Under the pieces are notes generated by a model. The model made no database searches. It saw only the letters and a program-made list of their open reading frames with translations, and was not told the origin of the DNA. From Luteibacter rhizovicinus DSM 16549 (GTDB lineage Bacteria; Pseudomonadota; Gammaproteobacteria; Xanthomonadales; Rhodanobacteraceae), in NCBI RefSeq assembly GCF_001887595.1, contig NZ_CP017480.1:1240001-1304000 (forward strand): a DNA stretch of 64,000 nucleotides, written 5' to 3'. Position 1 is the first letter of the stretch; each line of letters opens with the position of its first letter. Positions 9,225 through 19,841 of the stretch are shown here, in pieces. The position numbers and the translations under genes were made by a program.

Positions 9225-9253
9225 ACTATCCGCTCGGTCCTGGGATTCGTCAA
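9225..9253 (-). promoter_or_regulatory. possible sigma70 promoter of the antiporter gene
   Basis: On the minus strand TTGACG (9253-9248) is followed after 17 bases by GATAGT (9230-9225). This lies about 180 bases upstream of the antiporter start, placing the G-rich hairpin inside the transcribed leader. The -35 is strong and the -10 moderate. Confidence 0.35.
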
Positions 9254-9316
9254 CTAGCCAGTACATGAAATAAGTATTAACTCTTTTGAGTCATCTTGGC
9301 CCGTGTTTTGCTGGCT

Positions 9317-10426
9317 CTATGAGGTCATCTCGATGTTGAACCCATGGGCGCATGTCAGCGGTTCGATATCTCCGGCGGCGTCGAACCGCAACGGCTCCCA
9401 GTAGTGCGTCGCCTTGGTCTCGCTCGGATTGCCGTTGTCCCAGCGATCGGATTGATAGAGATAGATCGGTCCGTTACGACCCGGCAGCATCGCGACATCG
9501 GCAGGCTGTCCGCCACACGATGTGTCGCTGATCGGCAGGCCGCGATGCTGCGTCTCCGATATGCCTCGAGCAGGCTTGCCGCTCCATGGACCCAGCGGTG
9601 TCGTTGCGCGCAGGTACGATGTGCCGGTGGTGCAATAGCCGCAATTGGGGTCGGAGAACGTCAGGTAATACGTGGACCCACGGCGAAAGATCGACGGCGC
9701 TTCGGTGGCTTTCAGGCCGAGACGCACATAGCGCCCGTTGCCGCTGAGATAACTGTCGTCCAACTGCTCGACCACGATGTCACCTTTCTGCCGCCAGTCC
9801 GTGTACGCGAGATACGCCGTGCCATCGAGGTCAACGAAGACGTCGTGGTCGCCATGATTGAGGCCGGGCGGCTGTTCGCGGTTGATGGCGAGCTTCGGTA
9901 GCGGCGCCTCGACGAACGGGCCGGTTGGCGTCGTCGCGGTGAAGACGTGGTAGCCGACCGAAACGTCGTAGCTGTTGATCCACAGTACGTAGCGCTGCGT
10001 GCGCGCATTGAAGACGACGTGGGGTCGGAAGCATCCGTAAGTGGACCCGTCGCAGCGCTTCTGCCAATCAGGGCTCGACGCATCGAACAGCGCACCTTCG
10101 GCACGCCAATGCGTCAGATCGGTGGACGAATAGGAAACGAACCCGCAGAACGGCGATTTCTTGTCGTTCCAGCGAAAGCCGCAGCCATAACGCGTGCCGT
10201 AGAGATAGTAGCGATCGCCGAAGCGCTGGATCTGGCCATCGTGGGCATCGATGGGATGGCCTTCGTCATCCCGTCGCGGCGTCCCGGGCAAACCGTTCTC
10301 GACGTGGACCATCAGTGCCCGTCCGGCGTCCGGCCGCTGGCTCGCGTCCGTCACACTGCACCCCGTGATCGTTACGATGATCGAGAAGAAAAAACAGGCG
10401 AGTCTGAGCAGGGTAAGCGCGGGCAT
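9317..10426 (-). CDS. GH43-like (five-bladed beta-propeller) glycosidase, lipoprotein
   Basis: A 369-residue exported protein. The start at 10426 gives a compact lipoprotein signal (hydrophobic ACFFFSIIVT, then lipobox ITGC). The mature part fits glycoside hydrolase clan F. IDAHDGQIQ supplies a candidate catalytic base Asp, HDVFVDLDG the pKa-modulating Asp, and TEAPSIF the acid Glu, in the usual order. Repeats such as YYLYGTRYG, YVLWIN and YLAYTD are typical propeller blades. Plant-type arabinan or xylan fragments are plausible substrates but not shown. An ATG 12 codons upstream is an alternative start. It stands alone, with no sugar-transport neighbours. Confidence 0.72.
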   Translation of the reverse strand: MPALTLLRLACFFFSIIVTITGCSVTDASQRPDAGRALMVHVENGLPGTPRRDDEGHPIDAHDGQIQRFGDRYYLYGTRYGCGFRWNDKKSPFCGFVSYSSTDLTHWRAEGALFDASSPDWQKRCDGSTYGCFRPHVVFNARTQRYVLWINSYDVSVGYHVFTATTPTGPFVEAPLPKLAINREQPPGLNHGDHDVFVDLDGTAYLAYTDWRQKGDIVVEQLDDSYLSGNGRYVRLGLKATEAPSIFRRGSTYYLTFSDPNCGYCTTGTSYLRATTPLGPWSGKPARGISETQHRGLPISDTSCGGQPADVAMLPGRNGPIYLYQSDRWDNGNPSETKATHYWEPLRFDAAGDIEPLTCAHGFNIEMTS

Positions 10427-10581
10427 GGACGGCAGGTGACCCAACGGGGGATAGCCGACCATACCCGCTCAACGCCGCGACGGCGATCCTTACCTTTCGC
10501 ACATGTCGCGGATCCCAGACGGGGACATGATCCGCGTCGAGCTCGAGGGGTCGGGTATCTCGCACAGGGAGGAACCGCTGC

Positions 10582-11901
10582 ATGATCGGATACTACGTCG
10601 AGCTGGCCGTGCACAGCCTCAGGCGCAACAAGGTGCTGACAGCGCTGATGGTCCTCGCGATCGCCGTCGGCATCGGTGCAAGCATGACGACGCTGACCAT
10701 CATGCACCTGCTTTCAGGCGATCCCTTGCACGGACGGAGCGGGCAGATCTTCTACCCGCAGCTCGACGCGAATCCCGATTCGAAGGGGCGGCAGCCCTAC
10801 GACATGCTGGACTATCCATCCGCGACGGCCCTGTGGAACGCACACCGTGCCGACCGCCAGGCTCTGGTCGTGAACAGCCCCATCAAGCTGCTAGCCCCCG
10901 GAACACGCCTTCCGCCGCTCATGCAGCCGATGCTGTCGACGACGGCGGATTTCTTCCCGATGTTCGCCGTGCCGTTCCGCTTCGGTCGGAGCTGGAGCGC
11001 CGAGGACGATGCGGCACACGCGCGTGTCGCCGTGATCTCCGCCGATCTCAACGATCGCCTGTTCGCCGGCGAGAACAGCGTCGGCCGCACGCTGCGACTC
11101 AAGAACAGCGACGTACGCATCGTCGGCGTGCTTGCCCCGTGGCGCCCTTCCCCGTTGTTCTACGACGTGCGCGGCGGCCGCTTCGCGAGTGGCGATACGG
11201 CGAGCTTCTATGGCAAACCGGAAGGCGTCATCACGCCATTCTCCACCGCGCTGGAGATCAACGACGGCAACTTCCAGCCGTTCACCTGCTGGTCCGTCCC
11301 CGCCACGCCCGGGCATCTACAAAACGCATCGTGCGTGTGGATCGCGCTCTGGGTGCAACTGGGCGATGCCGCCAAAGTCGCGGCGTATCGTCAGTTTCTC
11401 GATGGCTACGTTGCCCAGCAACACGCGCTCGGTCGACTCACGCGTACGGACAACACGCGGATGCGCAGCCTGACCGAATGGCTCGACTTCAACGGCGTCG
11501 TTCCCAGTGACGTGAAACTGCAGACGTCGCTGGCATTCGCCTTCCTCGCCATCTGCCTGTGCAATGTCGTTGGCTTGCTGCTGGCGAAGTTCCTGCGTCG
11601 CGGCGGCGAGATCGGCTTGCGCCGGGCGATGGGCGCCACGCGTCGTGCAGTGTTCATGCAATGTCTGGTCGAGGCGGGCGTGATCGGCGTTCTTGGCGGG
11701 ATAGGTGGTTTGTTCCTTACCGTGCTCGGACTCTGGCTGGTGCGTCGACAGCCACTGCCGTATGCCGACGTCGTCCACCTCGATGTATCGATGTTCCTGG
11801 TGACGTTCCTCATTTCCGTGGGGGCCAGCCTGCTCGCCGGCCTGCTGCCCGCCGCGCGCGCCAGCCTCGTTGAACCCGCCCTGCAGCTGAAGGTGCTTTG
11901 A
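10582..11901 (+). CDS. FtsX/MacB-type ABC transporter permease
   Basis: A 439-residue membrane protein with MacB topology. An N-terminal helix after HSLRRNKVLTALMVLAIAVG is followed by a large MacB_PCD-like periplasmic region (about residues 45-300) and a C-terminal FtsX domain with three membrane segments (starting SLAFAFLAICLCNVVGLLLA). The motif GEIGLRRAMGATRRAV is the conserved FtsX coupling loop. A second permease starts 2 bases downstream, suggesting a heterodimer. No ATP-binding subunit or membrane-fusion protein gene lies nearby. The substrate is unknown; export of a peptide or drug is possible. Confidence 0.85.
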   Translation: MIGYYVELAVHSLRRNKVLTALMVLAIAVGIGASMTTLTIMHLLSGDPLHGRSGQIFYPQLDANPDSKGRQPYDMLDYPSATALWNAHRADRQALVVNSPIKLLAPGTRLPPLMQPMLSTTADFFPMFAVPFRFGRSWSAEDDAAHARVAVISADLNDRLFAGENSVGRTLRLKNSDVRIVGVLAPWRPSPLFYDVRGGRFASGDTASFYGKPEGVITPFSTALEINDGNFQPFTCWSVPATPGHLQNASCVWIALWVQLGDAAKVAAYRQFLDGYVAQQHALGRLTRTDNTRMRSLTEWLDFNGVVPSDVKLQTSLAFAFLAICLCNVVGLLLAKFLRRGGEIGLRRAMGATRRAVFMQCLVEAGVIGVLGGIGGLFLTVLGLWLVRRQPLPYADVVHLDVSMFLVTFLISVGASLLAGLLPAARASLVEPALQLKVL

Positions 11902-11902
11902 G

Positions 11903-13126
11903 ATGGGTAGCCTGCAGATTCAACCCGTCCTCGCTGCGTTACGTCGGCACCGGATCGCGACGATCGTCATCGCACTCGAAATCGCACTCGCATGCGCCGT
12001 GCTATGCAACGCGTGCTTCCTGATTGTGCGCCGCGTTCAAGCCATGCACGTGCAAAGCGGCGTCGATGAACATGCGCTTGGCACGATCAAGATCGAAGGC
12101 TTCGAAGGCTCGCAAGCGAACGACCTCAATGCACGCGTCACAGCCGCCTTGCGCGCATTGCCTGGTGTGCAATCGGTCAGTTCGATCGGCGCGGTGCCCT
12201 TCGGCGAACCCGGTGTCATCGCCGGGGTGACACGGGATGCGGCCGGCCAGCAGTTCGGTGGCGTCGTGGACTTCTATGTCGCCGGACCAGGCGCAGCAAA
12301 AGCCATGGGCCTCCGCCTGCTCGCCGGACGCATGCCGGCGCCGGACGAGTACATGCCGGTGACCCAGATCGTGCCAAAGGAAGCCCCGATCCTGATAACG
12401 CATGTCCTCGCCGAGCACCTCTGGCCGGGCGAGAACCCGCTCGACAAAACGATCTGGAGCATGGACACGCACTTTCGTGTCATCGGCGTGGTCGATCACC
12501 TGACGATTCCACAGCCCGGCTCCGGTGAAGAGAAAGACGCTGACTGGTCCATCGTGGTGCCAGCCATGCCGGGCCCGCAGTTCGCCGGCAAGTACCTGCT
12601 GAGCGCCAGCCCCGAGGATCTCCCCCGTGTCATGCGCGACGCCCGGATTGCCGCTCTCAAAACGGCGCCGGATGCCGTCCTCGACCTCGAGCAGAGCCGG
12701 ACTATCGACCAGTTGCGGGATACATTCTTCCTCAGCGACCGCGTGATGACGGGACTGCTGATCGCCGTCATCGTCGCCTTGCTCGGAACCACCGCGCTGG
12801 GCATTGTCGGCCTGGCCAGTTTCTGGGTCGCGCAACGGCGCCGGCAGATTGGCGTCCGCCGCGCACTGGGGGCCACGCGTGGGGATATCCTGCGTTACTT
12901 CCAGATCGAGAACTTCCTGATCGTCACGATCGGCATCGTCGCGGGGATGATCCTCGCGTATGCGATCAACCTGGTTCTGATGAGCATCTACGAATTGCCG
13001 AGGCTGCCCTTCGGGTACTTGCCGATCGGCGCGGTGGCCCTGTGGATACTTGGGCAGCTGGCCGTACTGGCACCGGCATTGCGAGCGGCTTCCGTGCCGC
13101 CGGTGGCGGCGATACGATCCGCGTAG
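11903..13126 (+). CDS. FtsX/MacB-type ABC transporter permease, second subunit
   Basis: A 407-residue permease with the same layout as the upstream gene: N-terminal helix (IATIVIALEIALACAVLCNACFL), periplasmic domain, and three C-terminal membrane segments preceded by RQIGVRRALGATRGDIL. The two proteins differ strongly, as expected of subunits in a heterodimeric MacB-like exporter rather than a recent duplication. It starts 2 bases after the first permease. It ends 4 bases before the convergent comM stop, so there is no room for a downstream ATPase gene. Confidence 0.85.
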   Translation: MGSLQIQPVLAALRRHRIATIVIALEIALACAVLCNACFLIVRRVQAMHVQSGVDEHALGTIKIEGFEGSQANDLNARVTAALRALPGVQSVSSIGAVPFGEPGVIAGVTRDAAGQQFGGVVDFYVAGPGAAKAMGLRLLAGRMPAPDEYMPVTQIVPKEAPILITHVLAEHLWPGENPLDKTIWSMDTHFRVIGVVDHLTIPQPGSGEEKDADWSIVVPAMPGPQFAGKYLLSASPEDLPRVMRDARIAALKTAPDAVLDLEQSRTIDQLRDTFFLSDRVMTGLLIAVIVALLGTTALGIVGLASFWVAQRRRQIGVRRALGATRGDILRYFQIENFLIVTIGIVAGMILAYAINLVLMSIYELPRLPFGYLPIGAVALWILGQLAVLAPALRAASVPPVAAIRSA

Positions 13127-13129
13127 CGA

Positions 13130-14632
13130 TCAGAACCGGCGATAGTGCAGCGCCTCGGCCAAGTGGTGCTGCTCGACACAACCTGCCCCACCTTCGAGAT
13201 CGGCGATGGTGCGCGCGACGCGTAGCACCCGGTGGTAAGCGCGTGCCGAGGCACCGAGCTTCTCGACCGCCGCTTCCAGCCACTCGCGCTCGGCCTGCGG
13301 TAGTGCACAGTCGCGCTCGAGGTTCACGACGCTCAGCTCGGCGTTCGGCTGGCCAGCGCGAAGCAAGGCCTTCTCGCGTGCGTTGATCACGCGACGCCGG
13401 ACAGTGGCGCTGTCGTCGTCATGCGGACCGCGAGGCGCGGTGAGGTGGGTGATCGGCACGCGGGGAACGTCGACACAGAGGTCGATGCGATCCAGCAGCG
13501 GGCCGGAAATACGTGCGCGGTAGCGCTGCACCTGGTCCGGCGTACATCGACAGTCGTGGGTCGGATCGCCGGCGTAGCCGCATGGGCAGGGATTCATCGC
13601 AGCAATGAGTTGGAACTCGGCGGGGAACGTCGACTGCCGCGCCGCCCGGGAGATCACGATCTGGCCCGACTCGAGCGGCTCGCGCAGTACTTCGAGCACG
13701 TGACGGCTGAACTCGGGGAGCTCGTCGAGGAAGAGCACACCGTTATGCGCCAGCGAGATCTCGCCCGGACGCGGTGTCGAGCCGCCACCGACCAGGGCCA
13801 CGCCCGACGCCGTGTGGTGCGGCGCACGGAAGGGGCGGCGGCGCCAGCAGGCCGGATCGATGGCCTCGCTGGACAGAGAGCGGATAGCGCAGCTCTCCAG
13901 CGCCTCGGATTCGGTCATCGGCGGCAGGATGCCCGGCAGGCGCTCGGCGAGCATGGTCTTGCCGGTGCCGGGCGGGCCGATCATCAGCAGGTGATGCCTG
14001 CCCGCAGCGGCGATTTCCAGGACACGGCGGGCCTGGTACTGGCCGCGCACATCGCGCATGTCCGGGCCACAGGTGGGCAGGTCGTAGAAATCGGTCGCCG
14101 AGGCCGGTGCGCTGAGGCTGCCGTGGCCGCCCAACCAGGCGCATACCTCGGCCAGGCTGTCGGCAAGCAGGACGTCGGCTTCGCCGACGAGGGCGGCTTC
14201 GGCCGCATTGGCACGTGGCACGACGATGCGCCGGCCGGCGCGGCGTGCGCGGATCAAGGCGGGAAGTATCCCGGGCACGGCTCGCAACTCACCCGACAAG
14301 GCCAGCTCGCCGAGGAATTCGCAGTCATCGAGTCGCTCGCGCGGCACCTGCGAGCCAGCGGCCAGGATGCCCAGGGCGATGGCGAGGTCGAACCGGCCTC
14401 CGTCCTTCGGCAGCTCGGCGGGCGCCAGGTTCACGGTGACCCGGCGGTTGGGGTATTCGAAGGCAGTGTTCTGGATGGCGACGCGGACACGATCACGCGC
14501 TTCGCGTACCGCCGAATCAGGCAGCCCGACGATGGAGGTGGAAGGCAGTCCGCCGGACAGATGCACCTCGACGACGACCTGCGGCGCGGTGACACCTTCC
14601 TGCGCCCGCGAAAGGGTGACGGCGAGGCTCAT
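13130..14632 (-). CDS. comM: YifB/ComM family Mg-chelatase-like AAA+ ATPase
   Basis: A 500-residue protein with an N-terminal Lon-protease-like fold (ChlI domain) and a Mg-chelatase AAA+ module. Walker A IGPPGTGKT is at about residue 220 and Walker B is GVLFLDELPEF. A Cys-rich stretch (MNPCPCGYAGDPTHDCRC) and a C-terminal Mg_chelatase_C domain follow. In Vibrio and Haemophilus, ComM is a branch-migration helicase needed for natural transformation. dprA is also in this window, which fits a transformation-competent lineage. The ATG at 14632 is supported by conservation from the first residues. Confidence 0.92.
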   Translation of the reverse strand: MSLAVTLSRAQEGVTAPQVVVEVHLSGGLPSTSIVGLPDSAVREARDRVRVAIQNTAFEYPNRRVTVNLAPAELPKDGGRFDLAIALGILAAGSQVPRERLDDCEFLGELALSGELRAVPGILPALIRARRAGRRIVVPRANAAEAALVGEADVLLADSLAEVCAWLGGHGSLSAPASATDFYDLPTCGPDMRDVRGQYQARRVLEIAAAGRHHLLMIGPPGTGKTMLAERLPGILPPMTESEALESCAIRSLSSEAIDPACWRRRPFRAPHHTASGVALVGGGSTPRPGEISLAHNGVLFLDELPEFSRHVLEVLREPLESGQIVISRAARQSTFPAEFQLIAAMNPCPCGYAGDPTHDCRCTPDQVQRYRARISGPLLDRIDLCVDVPRVPITHLTAPRGPHDDDSATVRRRVINAREKALLRAGQPNAELSVVNLERDCALPQAEREWLEAAVEKLGASARAYHRVLRVARTIADLEGGAGCVEQHHLAEALHYRRF

Positions 14633-14731
14633 GACAGTCGATATCGTAACCGGTTACGCATCCCAGTCAGTGGCGAACTACCGTGATCCTGTAGGGATCG
14701 GGCTCGCATACGCACTCCTTGCGTCGACTGG

Positions 14732-14786
14732 GAAAATAACCGCCCCCGACCGCTCTCGGGGTGAGGGTGACGGATCGGGGGCGGTC
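14732..14786 (-). terminator. Rho-independent terminator of ubiK
   Basis: On the minus strand the stem ACCGCCCCCGA/TCGGGGGCGGT (arms 14739-14749 and 14775-14785) is followed by TATTTT. The 11-bp perfect stem plus U-rich tail just after the ubiK stop fits an intrinsic terminator. Confidence 0.75.
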
Positions 14787-14805
14787 CCGGGACGGTCGGC
14801 CGTCC

Positions 14806-15060
14806 TTATTGGCCAGGAGCCGCAGCGCTGACTTCCAGGTCGGCGAGGCGCTTTTCCAAAACTTCGAGCCGTTCGCGCGTCCGCGCTAGAACCTGGCTCT
14901 GAACATCGAATTCTTCTCGAGTTACGAGATCGAGGCGGCGTAGTCCCTGCGCCAGAATATCTTTGAAGTTGGCGTGCATATCCTCACGCGCTTGCGCCAA
15001 CCCTGGCGGAACCAACGATGCCAACCTCTGTGCGAGTTGATCGATACCCTGCACATCCAT
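14806..15060 (-). CDS. ubiK: ubiquinone biosynthesis accessory factor UbiK
   Basis: An 84-residue protein of the YqiC/BMFP family. In E. coli, UbiK assists the soluble UbiJ complex in aerobic ubiquinone synthesis. The N-terminal part (IDQLAQRLASLVPPGLAQAREDMHANF) matches the family pattern. The C-terminus is a predicted coiled coil with heptads (RTRERLEVLEKRLADLE). The ATG at 15060 is used; a GTG three codons upstream is an alternative. It is divergent from the PII gene across 177 bases. Confidence 0.85.
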   Translation of the reverse strand: MDVQGIDQLAQRLASLVPPGLAQAREDMHANFKDILAQGLRRLDLVTREEFDVQSQVLARTRERLEVLEKRLADLEVSAAAPGQ

Positions 15061-15101
15061 CTTGCGCACCCCGATGTCGTGAATGAAGTTTAGGTGATTG
15101 G

Positions 15102-15155
15102 TTTGTAGGCGCTATAGGCCTACGCCTACACGTAGTGTAGGGTTTTTCCTACAAA
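15102..15155. promoter_or_regulatory. nested GTAGG/CCTAC inverted repeats in the ubiK-glnB promoter
   Basis: Several overlapping inverted repeats share the core GTAGG/CCTAC. They are TTTGTAGG (15102-15109) with CCTACAAA (15148-15155), GTAGGCG (15105-15111) with CGCCTAC (15123-15129), and the palindrome CTACACGTAGTGTAG (15126-15140). The arrangement looks like a multi-site operator, or mutually exclusive hairpins in a leader. It does not match the usual NtrC site. Confidence 0.45.
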
Positions 15156-15234
15156 TGCCCCAGAAGACGCCCCCGGGACCCGGATGGCACAATGGCCGTC
15201 CGCGCGCCGGCAAGCGGCTGCGCCCTAGGAGTGA

Positions 15235-15576
<342 letters not shown>

Positions 15577-15594
15577 GCGAGGGCGCCGCGGGGC

Positions 15595-16125
15595 TCAGGT
15601 CGCCTGGGCCAGCCGCTTGTGCCGGCGGTGATGAAACAGCACACCCGCGTAGTAGGCCATGTAGTAACCGAGGGTCAGACCGATCACGAGCATGGTCAGC
15701 GGGCTGTTGCCCGGCGCCGGCGTATGGGCCGGCACGGCCGCGCCGCCTTCGTTGAACATCGGTGCCAGCACCAGGAAGCGCCAGGCCATGCGGCCGAGCA
15801 GCAAGGCGGTCAGCGCGGCACCGATCCAGGGATTGGGCACGTAGAAGTCGGCGCCTTCGGCGTTCGATTCAAAGCGGGTCAGGCGCAGGCCGACCATGGC
15901 CAGCGCGGCGCCGACGATCAGGCCGCCCAGTGCGCCTTCGGCCAGACGGATGTCCTGCAGGCCCGAGGTGAGTGTCAGGCAGGCAAAGAGCGCGAAAAGG
16001 CCGACGCGGACGCTCATCCGCTTCGTACGGATCGGCTGGCGGCCGAAGCTGCCGCGGACGCGGCGATAAACGGCGAAGGCCATCAGCGGGGCGACGATGA
16101 ACGGGACGGCGGTTGGAGCCAGCAT
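15595..16125 (-). CDS. multi-pass membrane protein, DUF1453/CcdC-like
   Basis: A 176-residue inner-membrane protein with about five hydrophobic segments (TAVPFIVAPLMAFAVY, VGLFALFACLTLTSG, LGGLIVGAALAMVGLRL, PWIGAALTALLLGRM and LTMLVIGLTLGYYMAYYAGVL). It ends in a basic HHRRHKRL tail. The pattern, including the RRVRGSFGRQPIR loop, resembles the DUF1453 family, whose function is not established. It converges on the PII gene with 18 bases between stops. Confidence 0.6.
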   Translation of the reverse strand: MLAPTAVPFIVAPLMAFAVYRRVRGSFGRQPIRTKRMSVRVGLFALFACLTLTSGLQDIRLAEGALGGLIVGAALAMVGLRLTRFESNAEGADFYVPNPWIGAALTALLLGRMAWRFLVLAPMFNEGGAAVPAHTPAPGNSPLTMLVIGLTLGYYMAYYAGVLFHHRRHKRLAQAT

Positions 16126-16206
16126 GGCGTAGGTCTCGGTGGGCTGCGGTGTGAGGCTAGGTTAGTTTCCGAGACGGGGCGGTTCGAGGGCGGGTTGTTA
16201 GGCGTT

Positions 16207-16228
16207 GGGGGTGACTGGTGTCACCCCC
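16207..16228. repeat. 9-bp perfect hairpin
   Basis: GGGGGTGAC (16207-16215) and GTCACCCCC (16220-16228) form a perfect stem with a 4-base loop. It lies downstream of gpmA and upstream of the DUF1453-like gene, with no U-tract. It may end gpmA transcripts. Confidence 0.4.
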
Positions 16229-16233
16229 TGGGA

Positions 16234-16265
16234 TTCGGGCCTTCGGGCCTTCGGGCCTTCGGGCG
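16234..16265. repeat. tandem repeat of TTCGGGCC, four units
   Basis: Three exact copies of the 8-bp unit TTCGGGCC and a fourth ending in CG run head to tail between gpmA and the DUF1453-like gene. It is short enough to have arisen by slippage. No coding frame crosses it. Confidence 0.7.
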
Positions 16266-16291
16266 CTTGGCTTCACCGCTTCGTTGGCTTT

Positions 16292-16344
16292 TCGCCGATG
16301 AATCGGCTCCCACATGTCCTTATCGCCGATGAATCGGCTCCCAC
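16292..16344. repeat. REP-like element, two direct copies
   Basis: TCGCCGATGAATCGGCTCCCAC occurs at 16292-16313 and again at 16323-16344. Each copy contains the palindrome CCGATGAATCGG. The same element occurs near 17.9, 33.1 and 43.8 kb. It lies directly downstream of gpmA. Confidence 0.75.
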
Positions 16345-16354
16345 ATTCCCCTGA

Positions 16355-17089
16355 TTATTTGGCTTTACCCTGGTTGGCGACAGCGGCCATCTTGGCCTCG
16401 ATCTCGGCCTGGTCGCCCAGGTAGTAATGCTTGACCGGCTTCATGTCGGCGTCGAATTCGTACACCAGCGGAATGCCGTTGGGGATGTTGAGTTCGGCGA
16501 TGTCGTCGTCCGAAATGCCATCGAAGTACTTCACCAGCGCGCGCATCGAATTGCCGTGGGCGGCCATGAGCACGTTATGGCCGGCGCGGATGGCCGGGGC
16601 CAGCACGTCGTGCCAGTAGGGCAGCACACGGGCGACGGTGTCCTTGAGGCATTCGGTCAGCGGGACGTCGATGCCCTTGTAACGGTCGTCATCGGCGAAC
16701 GAGGTCGTGCCCGCTTCGAGGGCCGGCGGCGGGGTGTCGTAGCTGCGGCGCCAGACATGCACCTGCTCGTTGCCGTACTTCGCCGCCGTCTCGGCCTTGT
16801 TGAGGCCGGTCAGGGCGCCGTAGTGGCGCTCGTTGAGGCGCCAGTCGGTGACGACCGGGACCCACATCAGGTCCATGGCGTCCTGGACGTGCCACAGGGT
16901 GCGCACGGCACGCTTCAGGTAGGAGGTATGAGCCAGGTTGAAGGTGAAGCCAGCTTCCTTGAGCAGGCGGCCGGCCTCGCGGGCTTCGGCCACGCCCTGC
17001 TCGCTGAGGTCGACATCGGCCCAGCCACTGAAGCGGTTTTCGAGGTTCCAGGCCGACTGGCCGTGGCGGATCATGACGAGCTTGTACAT
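16355..17089 (-). CDS. gpmA: 2,3-bisphosphoglycerate-dependent phosphoglycerate mutase
   Basis: A 244-residue cofactor-dependent phosphoglycerate mutase interconverting 3- and 2-phosphoglycerate. The active-site motif [12 protein letters not shown] provides the phosphohistidine, and [17 protein letters not shown] the second His. Other conserved blocks are [15 protein letters not shown] and PPPALE. The start at 17089 gives [10 protein letters not shown], the normal N-terminus. The frame stays open 28 codons further upstream, but that extension has no counterpart in the family. Confidence 0.95.
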   Translation of the reverse strand: MYKLVMIRHGQSAWNLENRFSGWADVDLSEQGVAEAREAGRLLKEAGFTFNLAHTSYLKRAVRTLWHVQDAMDLMWVPVVTDWRLNERHYGALTGLNKAETAAKYGNEQVHVWRRSYDTPPPALEAGTTSFADDDRYKGIDVPLTECLKDTVARVLPYWHDVLAPAIRAGHNVLMAAHGNSMRALVKYFDGISDDDIAELNIPNGIPLVYEFDADMKPVKHYYLGDQAEIEAKMAAVANQGKAK

Positions 17090-17243
17090 GGCGTCCAACG
17101 ATGGGGAGGAAAAACCCATGGTGAAACCTGACCCCGGGGCAGTCAACTTGGCGATTCGGGTCAGCCCTGCCATCAGTCACGCTAAACCTTGCGGCCCGCA
17201 GGTGCATCCTAGGAGTCCTAGTCCATCCGTGGAGCAGCACACC

Positions 17244-17891
17244 ATGCGTCGTACCCTGATCTCGCTTCTCATCGCCCTTTCCGTCTCCGGCGCCGCCCTG
17301 GCCGACGACGACATCAGCAAGGTCAACGGCACCGCCCAGGTCGAGGCCGGCCAGCATGCGGGCGACGTCCACTCGGTCAACGGCTCGGTCCGTATCGGCG
17401 ACAACGCGGTGGTGCAGAAGGCCAGTACGGTCAACGGCGCCGTCGAACTCGGCAAGAGCGCCACCGCCACCGTCGTCAAGACCGTCAACGGCGGCGTCAC
17501 CCTGCACGGCAACGCGCGCGTCGCGGACGAAGTGGAAACGGTGAACGGCCGTGTCGTGCTGGAGCGCGGCGCGGACGTGAAAGGTCAGCTCTCCAACGTC
17601 AATGGTGAGATCTCACTGGACGGCGCGCATGTCGGCGGCGGCATCGAGACAACCAACGCGGATGTCACCATCGGCGAAGGCTCGAAGGTCGAAGGCGGCT
17701 TGCTGGTGAAGAAGCCCAACAGCTGGTTCCACAGCAACGACCGCAACCCGAAGATCGTGATCGGCCCTCACGCCGTGGTGCAGGGCAACCTCACCTTCGA
17801 GCGCGACGTGGATCTTTACGTGAGCGATTCGGCGACGGTCGGCAAGATCCAGGGCGCGACGCCGAAGAAGTTCTCGGGTAACGCTCCGTAA
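17244..17891 (+). CDS. secreted VNG-repeat solenoid protein
   Basis: A 215-residue protein with a signal peptide (MRRTLISLLIALSVSGAALA, cleavage before DDD). The core VNG recurs at residues 27, 45, 63, 81, 100 and 119, with a degenerate TNA at 137, a period of 18-19 residues. Each unit has the form VNG-x-V-x-(I/L)-G, which predicts a right-handed beta-solenoid. The C-terminal third loses the period but keeps similar strands (IVIGPHAVVQGNLTFERDV). It is probably periplasmic or surface-located. Resemblance to DUF4097 or bactofilin-like solenoids is structural inference only. Confidence 0.8.
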   Translation: MRRTLISLLIALSVSGAALADDDISKVNGTAQVEAGQHAGDVHSVNGSVRIGDNAVVQKASTVNGAVELGKSATATVVKTVNGGVTLHGNARVADEVETVNGRVVLERGADVKGQLSNVNGEISLDGAHVGGGIETTNADVTIGEGSKVEGGLLVKKPNSWFHSNDRNPKIVIGPHAVVQGNLTFERDVDLYVSDSATVGKIQGATPKKFSGNAP

Positions 17892-17905
17892 GTCTGTCGA
17901 GCTGG

Positions 17906-18004
17906 GTGGGAGCCGCTTCAGCGGCGATGGGTGCTCGCGGCGACATGGCCCGCTGCCGCGGGATCGCCGATGAATCGGCTCCCACAGATGAATCGGCTCC
18001 CACA
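17906..18004. repeat. REP-like cluster, inverted and direct copies
   Basis: GTGGGAGCCGCTTCAGCGGCGATG (17906-17929) faces TCGCCGATGAATCGGCTCCCAC (17964-17985), and a shorter copy GATGAATCGGCTCCCAC follows from about 17988. The first two are in opposite orientation, a BIME-like arrangement. It sits between the convergent stops of the VNG-repeat gene and hemF. Confidence 0.75.
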
Positions 18005-18022
18005 GATGCATTGGCTCTTGCG

Positions 18023-19722
<1,700 letters not shown>

Positions 19723-19841
19723 AAGAAAGGGGCCGCGGGAAGACCCGCAGTCTGTGCCATCCGCTCGCGGGCGCGCAATCGGCTGAACCGACCCATGGCG
19801 TTCACGAGACGCTACCAGGCAAAAAGGATAGGCTCGCGCGT

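Noticed and set aside
16234..16344. Possible CRISPR array
   Set aside because: Repeats are 8 bp in direct tandem or REP-like palindromes at irregular spacing, with no spacers of uniform length and no cas genes.
17090..17173. 28-codon N-terminal extension of gpmA
   Set aside because: The conserved protein begins at [10 protein letters not shown]; the extension has no counterpart in the family.
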